A stretch of 64,000 bases of DNA from Glomus cerebriforme (lineage: Eukaryota > Glomeromycota > Glomeromycetes > Glomerales > Glomeraceae): positions 79,878 to 143,877 of the forward strand of contig QKYT01000227.1 in assembly GCA_003550305.1 (NCBI GenBank), written 5' to 3'. Made by a program: the position numbers and the translations under genes. Shown here one piece after another: positions 57,927 through 64,000 of the stretch. The stretch's first letter is position 1. Every line of letters starts with the position of its first letter. The notes beneath the pieces are model-generated. The model did no database searches. It had not been told where the DNA came from and worked only from the letters and a program-made list of their open reading frames with translations.

Positions 57927-60028
57927 CTTTTTTTTTTTTTGACAAGTTAATCGTATTTATTATAATTATTGAAGTTCTATAAAGAATACATAATTATGAA
58001 AGATAAATTACGAATATACCCTCTGTAACAGAAAAGCATAACTTGTCGCGTGAAGATTAAATTCAAGAAAAAAGTTTTGTTACCAAGAACTTAATTCAAT
58101 CATAATCTAACCTTCCCGACCTTATACCTGTGATGAATCAAAATGACTAACTAGTCTATCTAGCAAATAATTATAAGTGTCTAACTTTAAATCCAATTTT
58201 TTGTATAGAATACTATTATACATTCCCTCTGTAAGTTTTGCTATTTTATCCACCTTTTTAATAACAATATCTCCTAAATGATACCCCTTTTTAATAAAGC
58301 TAAACATCCTATCTTTCCATCTGGAGAAGGCACAAAGGTCACGCATGGTGGAACTCTCTATCAGATTATGGAATTCGTCGAAAGGAAAATTGCCAATATA
58401 ATGGTGGATTTTACTCAGACGGTGTGTATTTGAGCAAAGAGAAGATGAGTAGTTAGAACAGGCTGTCAAATCTATTGATGATTCCCATTCTTTAAAAAGT
58501 TTATTATGCGAAAGCCAAATGTAGCGATGAAAGGCTTGAATGAGGAAGATGGTCAGCTTATCCAGAATTTGAAAAGTAATTTAATTAGATCTGGTGATTC
58601 TGTGAAGTTTACAGAATCTGGAATTGGAATGAATGGAACGGAGTGTGTGAAACAAGAGCCAATGCTAATCACTTTGGTCAAAAAGATCATCAGTGAAGAA
58701 GCCTTTGAGGAAGGAAATTAAAGCATCCTGCTGAGCTTGTCGAGTATCTGAGTTGATAAAAGGATTCTAATTGAGAATGAATTGAGTGGTGTTAGAGATC
58801 GCTTTATCTATAATGCAAGTCCATTTTGAAAATAAACTGGAACATCCAATCAAATGGAAAAGGCTTTCTTGCTCAGAAGCACAGAAAAAGCATTTATCAT
58901 TCGTGAATTTTGCTGGGTGTCGTTCTTTCATAATGTTTATAGTGGGAAGAGCCAAGGTTAAAAGTTTAAGGTAATACAAAAAACTATCATGAATTGTAGA
59001 GTGGAAGCAAAGTGAATTGTTTCTAGTGAAAAACGTAGTCCACAAAGAAGTCCAATGAATGGAGGAGTATGTGCTGTCGTATAAATCATAGTTATAATAA
59101 TTTGTAGACCAGGAGGCAGCTACTTTGGCATTATGGAGTAATTTTACAAATGAGCAAGTGAATTTCTCTATGGAAATATTATTCCAAACCAATTGATATT
59201 GAATCGTATCAAAATCGTAATAATGACAAGCGCCTATGACGTCACGGCTTTGAGTTCCTTGTTTAGCTAGTCTATCAGCTGCATCGTTGAGAGGATCACC
59301 TGAGTGGCCTTTAACTTTGACCAAATGTAAGGAAATATGTTTAGCATCTAATAAATAAGAAATAGAAAGAAGAAAAGATCTATTATTAATTTTAAAAATA
59401 TTTCTACAACTATTATATTCTATATCTAAAACTTGATTAATCCCGTCTATGGCTGCTTTGCTATCAGTATAAATAAATAAATTCGAGGACGAAGGCGTAG
59501 CTAAAACAGCTGTAAATATAGCGCATAATTCTGCTCTTGTGGATGATGGCCAATCGAATAATTGGCAGTTGAAATTTAAATCTGGAAAGTCTTTAACAAT
59601 CCAGCCTGCGCCCATAACAGGAGTTGATGAAGAGGACAAAGAGCCGTCAGTATAAATGTAAATGTCGTTTGTAGAAAGTAATTGTAGATTCTTTAAAAGA
59701 GAAATTAAATGTCCCTGAGAATCAAAATTTTTAATAAAGTTGCGTATAAGAATTTCATCGGCTGAATTACAATTTGATAAGTAAATGACCGGTAAGGAAT
59801 TTCTAGCTGATGTCAAGGCCGAATCATCGACGTTATGAGTGGAATAATTGTGATTGTAAAAAAGGTCTGAAATATAAGTATTGTCAATAAATCCTAACTC
59901 CAAGGGAGCTTTTTTAATATTAACTAAGCTGTTGAAACTTGCAGAAGATGAAATATGAAAAGTGCATCTAGTATCTGATTGTGGAATTAATGACAGGTTT
60001 GTCTTTTTGACTGCATCGCACGACTCAT
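57927..60028 (-). mobile_element. 5'-truncated LINE insertion
   Basis: A minus-strand non-LTR retrotransposon tail: poly-A (read as T at 57928-57941), a 3' untranslated region to 58121, then a coding remnant open to the break at 60026. It is flanked by a near-perfect 14-bp target duplication: AATAAAAAAATGAT at 57913-57926 and AATAAAAAAATAAT at 60029-60042. Target duplication, poly-A tail and 5' truncation together indicate target-primed reverse transcription. Its base composition is much less A/T-biased than the transposase relic it interrupts, so it is younger. The same 3' end occurs at 62782-62905. Confidence 0.88.
58122..60026 (-). pseudogene. LINE ORF2 3' part: RNase H domain and zinc-knuckle tail
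   Basis: A single minus-strand frame runs from the truncation (reading ESCDAVKKTNLSLIPQ) to 58122, broken by three stops: 58767-58769, 58665-58667 and 58581-58583. The reverse transcriptase is missing. The RNase H domain keeps all four acidic residues: YTDGS, RAELCA, YTDSKAA and KGHSGDPLNDAADRLAK. Downstream is a zf-RVT-like Cys/His motif, CFFCASEQESLFHLIGC. The last part (SLCSNTHRLSKIHHYIGNFP and on) is the C-terminal extension, split off by the stops. RNase H removes RNA from the RNA:DNA hybrid during LINE integration. Two of the three stops are TAG; this copy cannot make the full protein. Confidence 0.85.
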
Positions 60029-60259
60029 AATAAAAAAATAATTTTATTGTAATTTAAAGTTTTTATAGTTAAATAAATTAATATTAAAAAATAAAGTTAC
60101 AATTTTATTAATATTTAATATAACTGGTATAACTAAACTTCTAGCTTTTTTTATTCATAAATATTAAACACTAAGAGATTTACTATAATTGAAATTAATA
60201 AATTAAAATTTTCAGTTAATTATTTTTGAAATATCTATCTGAAATAAATATTTGAAATA

Positions 60260-60445
60260 CAGTCATCCCCCTATATAATCACACCCTTCGGGATTGAAAA
60301 AAAAAGGTATAATTATAAAAAACCTATATGATGTGACTATAGAGAAAGTTTTTTTAATAATATTATTAGTAACTTAGGCCAAGAATAAATGTGCTTATAA
60401 GGAGGGTATGACTAAACAGGTGGTGCTTATAAAGGAGGACGACTG
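60260..60445. mobile_element. 186-bp MITE with CAGTC termini and TA duplication
   Basis: Inverted ends CAGTCATCCCCCTATATAAT (60260) and TTATAAAGGAGGACGACTG (60445) are flanked by TA. Interior words (CACACCCTTCGGGATT, GTGCTTATAAGGAGGG) resemble those of the MITE at 45757-45944 (GGTCCCAAGGGGTGTG). It is inserted inside the Tigger transposase relic, between IFEI and LRLKNEK. Confidence 0.85.
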
Positions 60446-60930
60446 TACTTAGATTAAAGAATGAAAAGATAAAATAAAAAATTCTTCTTTTAATAGATAA
60501 TATATCTGGTTTATTTATTAATAATTTAGAGTTATTAATGAATATTACAGTTTATTATTTGTTTCTAAATACTATTGCATATTTGCAACTTGCTAATGCT
60601 GATATTATTAACTCATTTAAACTCTTAATTAATTATATTATCTAAAATATAAATTTAATAAATTAATTATGAATACAGATGCAATATTGTAGAAGACTTT
60701 TAAAGAAAAAATTGAAGATTATAATACCAATTTTTAAATTAAAAATAAATAATGCTACTATTTTACTTTATTTTGAAACTTAAAAAGCTGTAACAAGTGA
60801 GACTATTTATAATTATTAAATAAAAACAAAAATTTTGCTTTTAATTGTCACTTCATTATCATCTTTAGATGAAGAACAAAATAATAATGATATAAAAGTA
60901 ATTTAGCAATTATTAGATTAATATAATTAT

Positions 60931-62660
60931 TATACTATTATCTACTGATAAATTTATAAGTACTAAGAAATTTATTTTAGTTAATAAATATTTTATAATA
61001 TAAATTCTAAAGTATTAATTTTTCTGATATAATTTACTGAATAAAATTATTATTGTATTATGATATATTGTAAAATCACATGATTTTTAATATACCAAAC
61101 ATTTTATTATTAATTTGGTGTATTTAATATATAAAAATATTTTAATATGAACTTTTTTAATAAGAAAAAACAATAGTACCTTAATAGCATTTTCAGTCTA
61201 CCTAACTCTTGAAACTTTAGTAATTTTTTCACCTTTTCCAGTTTTTTTATTATGAGTTTGTTCCATTTTTTATTAAGAAAGAAGTTTTATTTTGTTTAAA
61301 AGAAATGATAAAAGAAAATTTTTTTAAAAAGTTTATGTTTAGTGAGCATTTCACATTTAAAAAATATGTATACATTTTATTAAAGTTTGAAATATGCAGT
61401 ATTTTTATTAAAAAATAAAAAGTATAATAAAGAAGTTTTAAATTCTTATTCTAATCTTACTCAATAAGTAAGATTGAAATTTCATATAAAATTTCAATCA
61501 TGATCAGCTTAAGATTAAAATTAATCTCAATCACATTTTTTGTGAAATCAGATTAACTACTAATCTTAATATTAATCTTAATCACGCTCTCTATAAAGAT
61601 ACCCATTATCTATATATAACAAAATTGTACTTAGTTTATGTATAATGACTTAGTATAATATATTCAATAATAATATTTCTATATATTATCACCACTACTG
61701 TAAGTTACATAAATAGTTATAGTTAATATTTTTATTTCATTTTTTAGTCATCTTTTTTATTCTTTTTAGTTATTAAAAAATTTTGGTTTAACTTCTTTTA
61801 GTTTCTTATTTATATATATAAATTTAAATATAAATAACTAAAGAAAGCTTAGATTTGATTTTTTATTACTTTTATTTTTATTTTTCTATTATTTTTCTTA
61901 TAGAAAGTTGTTTTGAATAAATTTTAATTAAGGTAGCTTAGCAATAATATGTGATTTATACCAATGAATCAAATCTGCCAATATGTAAGAATCACTTTTA
62001 CTTTTATATTCTGGTAATTCAGAATTAGCATCATAATATTTTTTATTATCAGTTATAAAACTATCTTTATTATCTTCACTATAAAGATTAGACAAAATGT
62101 AACAGGTAGTTAGTGAATTTGATCTTGAAGATAAAAAAGAAGAAACATCTAGTATTATATCTTCATTATTATTAAAACTAAACTTTTGTAATGTTTCTTT
62201 CATATTTTCTAATGTATCCTGCTAATAGATATTTGATAATTAAAAGGATATATTTTAAAAAGGTTTTTGTTTAATAATTAGAATTATTATGATTAGATAT
62301 AGATATAGTGTTTAATATTAGTAAAAATGATAAATTAGTTTTTTCTCATAAAGTTATAATGAAATTTAATTTTTATTGTAAACTTAATAGCTTATGAAGA
62401 GTTGGATATATATAATTAGTTTGCTTTAATATTTTAAGAGATGATGATATTATTTTATCATAAATTTTAATTTTGTGACTTAAATAAATGGATTTTATAA
62501 AATTATTATAGTTTGTAATGATAATGATATTTAATACACATAAATTCCTTAAACTTTTAATTTTAAGTTTACTTTTTTATTTTTTTATTTGTCAGTTTTT
62601 AAAGATAAATTTTATAACATAAAATGAAGTACATGTAAACCTATTAATAAATGTCTCAAA
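60931..62660. other. AT-rich stretch with one short minus-strand frame
   Basis: Mostly featureless. 61440-61600 has repeated AATCTTA/GATTAA(A/G)ATT words that are partly inverted to each other (AATCTTACTCAATAAGTAAG, then TTAAGATTAAAATTAATCTC). The minus-strand frame 61928-62203 (91 codons; Ser-, Asn- and Asp-rich, ending DLIHWYKSHIIAKLP) could be the end of a decayed gene; no family was recognised, and I do not call it a gene. Confidence 0.4.
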
Positions 62661-63340
62661 GGTCAAAATACTAATCAAAATATACAAGAAATTTCTTTTA
62701 TTGAAGCTACATCTCATAAAAAAAAATTAAATACTGATATATCTACTGTTAAAAATTCTAGTAAATATATTTGATTATATTTTTTTTTTNTTTAAGACAA
62801 GTTAATTGTATTTATTATAATTATCAAAATTCTATAAAGAATACATAATTATGAAAAGATAAATCACGAATATATCTTCTATAAAAGAAAAGCATAATTT
62901 GTCACAATATATTTGATTATATTGTTTTAATAACATTATTTATTTTATTATATTATTACTATATTAATATTTAACAAAATAATCAAAGATATTCAATGTA
63001 ATATTCAAAGTGAGAGAACTTTGGATGGTATGTTATTAATACTAAATGATATAATAAAATAATATATTTTATCTCTAAAAAATTTCACATATATTCCAGT
63101 AGTTGAGATAAATAATACTAGTGATATGGATGATCAGTCTGTAGATATTAAAAATGTTGATGATTAACCAATTATCGATAAAGATGCTAATTTACAAATC
63201 AAAGATCTAAGCTTCGCTATAAATAAACTAAAGAATATCTTATGATATACACCTAAAACTAATCAAATAAGTCAAGAATCTGAAACAGAATAACTTAATA
63301 ATACATAGGCATATCAGAAGTCTTTACTTTTAAATGCAAC
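62660..63340 (+). pseudogene. Decayed coding relic of unknown family
   Basis: Frames on the plus strand show coding-like, Asp/Asn/Lys-rich peptides broken by stops: NQNIQEISFIEATSHKKKLN before the LINE fragment, then TYIPVVEINNTSDMDDQSVD and LQIKDLSFAINKLKNIL and NQISQESETE. It may be the decayed C-terminal end of a transposase or host gene. The LINE fragment at 62782-62905 interrupts it. Confidence 0.35.
62782..62905 (-). mobile_element. 124-bp LINE 3' fragment with perfect 18-bp target duplication
   Basis: From the T run at 62782 through GTTAATTGTATTTATTATAA and AAGAATACATAATTATGAAA to AAAGCATAATTTGTCAC, this matches the 3' end of the LINE at 57928-58045. It is bounded by a perfect direct repeat AATATATTTGATTATATT at 62764-62781 and 62906-62923. 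It is therefore an extreme 5' truncation, integrated on its own. Differences from the long copy are mostly C-to-T or G-to-A. Confidence 0.9.
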
Positions 63341-63559
63341 TTATTTCACTTTCAAATCTATTACTCATTTGAATAATTTAATAAATCATATATGATATTA
63401 GCTGATTATATTATTATACTATTTAATTAATTTAATATTTTATTTAAAAAATTGCTAAATATCACCTGAATGATTGTTACCTAAGTTTTTAATTATGTGA
63501 CAGATTTAATATTTTTGATTGGTTACATGATCACATCATATTTATTTGTATTATTTTTA

Positions 63560-64000
63560 ATATAGATTTATTTTCTCAGTTCTTCTTTTTTTCTTTTATT
63601 TTTATTTCTAACTTATTTTAACTTATATTCTTATACTTTATTTCTTACTAACTCTATTTTATTATTTTTAAATCCTTTAGTTCTTCTGGTTTTGCAATTA
63701 AGATTTAATTATTTTTTATTTTATATTTTATTTTTTACTTATTTTTTTATTTTTTTTTANTTGTTTTTATTATTTCTGTTTCATATTTCATTTTTCACTA
63801 ATTTTATTTCATTTTTTTTAGATTTTTTAGTTCTTTTGGTTTTACAATTAATAAAAGTATATTTTTTATTTTTTATTTATTTATTTTTTATTAATTTTAT
63901 CTTATATTTTATTTCTTACTAACTTTATTTTTTTTTATTTTATGGTTTTATTTTTACTTAATTTCCTATTATTATCTTTTGCTACCCAACTTTCTATCAT
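63560..64000. repeat. T-rich degenerate tandem array at the window end
   Basis: A unit of 120-150 bp recurs: (T/C)ACTAA(C/T)T(C/T)TATTT(T/C)A at about 63647, 63795 and 63917, followed by TTTAGTTCTT(C/T)TGGTTTT and (A/G)CAATTAA at about 63680 and 63830. It runs off the window. It resembles the arrays at 4980-6230 and 14330-14690 in style, though not in the exact unit. The short plus-strand frame 63692-63922 within it is a by-product of T-rich codons. Confidence 0.5.

Larger units (their letters stand above)
57369..60930 (+). pseudogene. Tigger/pogo transposase relic, split by a LINE and a MITE
   Basis: Pieces of one transposase lie in order. 57420-57566 encodes the CENP-B/psq helix-turn-helix (VLTFGKKKELYLLYQENPSL, SQEEIENKFGVKRNTISNIL). 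57610-57912 holds the second DNA-binding region (FSELEETLT, KATDFAI, LTEYLNNFK), ending NIFNCNETG. The LINE (57927-60028) follows. 60100-60170 continues VTILLIFNITGITKL. After the MITE (60260-60445), 60450-60640 gives LRLKNEKIK, KILLLIDN and the decayed LPPNTTAYLQP region, and about 60755-60920 gives KAVTSETI..NY..KTKIL. There are many stops. The DDE catalytic site is lost (DETG is NETG; the third Asp is Asn). Changes are overwhelmingly G-to-A or C-to-T. It is dead; DNA binding by any fragment is unlikely. Confidence 0.85.

Noticed and set aside
63692..63922. 76-codon plus-strand frame of Phe/Leu/Ile
   Set aside because: By-product of T-rich tandem repeats; contains an unresolved base.
1..64000. 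CRISPR arrays, prophage or bacterial operons
   Set aside because: No regularly spaced direct repeats, ribosome binding sites or polycistronic layout; intron-rich genes show that this is eukaryotic nuclear DNA.

Overview
The window looks like nuclear DNA of an arbuscular mycorrhizal fungus close to Rhizophagus (Glomeromycotina). This is inferred from the very AT-rich base composition, many short GT-AG introns (most 50-120 nt), tandem intronless F-box genes, a giant sacsin-like gene with a BTB tail, clustered secreted peptidases, and long AT-rich stretches full of decayed transposons. No search was possible, so the species is not proven. Unresolved bases (N) occur near 949-977, at 5675, 20788, 30342-30367, 30534-30773 (240 N), 62790 and 63760.

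Layout. 1-16.5 kb is a gene-free, AT-rich desert holding non-autonomous elements: two 350-bp elements with a GGCCGG core plus decayed copies, a 240-bp MITE plus a decayed copy, a 950-bp foldback element with arms of about 350 bp, and T-rich tandem arrays. 17-57 kb is the gene island. In order it holds a secreted S41-type peptidase (+, 4 exons); three tandem serine carboxypeptidases (+, 10 exons each, phase-conserved), with a hAT-type element between the second and third; a 12-exon sacsin-like gene with two HSP90-like ATPase repeats and a C-terminal BTB domain; a decayed fourth carboxypeptidase on the minus strand carrying a MITE; two tandem F-box/LRR genes; a convergent minus-strand gene for an unrecognised two-TM, Asn-rich protein; and a 6-exon gene for a small type I membrane protein. 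57-64 kb is a transposon graveyard: a Tigger/pogo transposase relic riddled with C-to-T type changes, split by a 5'-truncated LINE and by a MITE, then a second, 124-bp LINE 3' fragment with a perfect 18-bp target duplication.

How the genes relate. The S41 peptidase and the three carboxypeptidases have signal peptides and could act together on extracellular or vacuolar peptides. The F-box proteins and the sacsin-BTB protein are both plausible substrate-selecting parts of cullin-RING ubiquitin ligases (SCF and Cul3 types), which would place two ubiquitin-linked systems in one island. This is inference from domain families. Exon structures were derived by hand from splice sites, reading frame and paralogue comparison.
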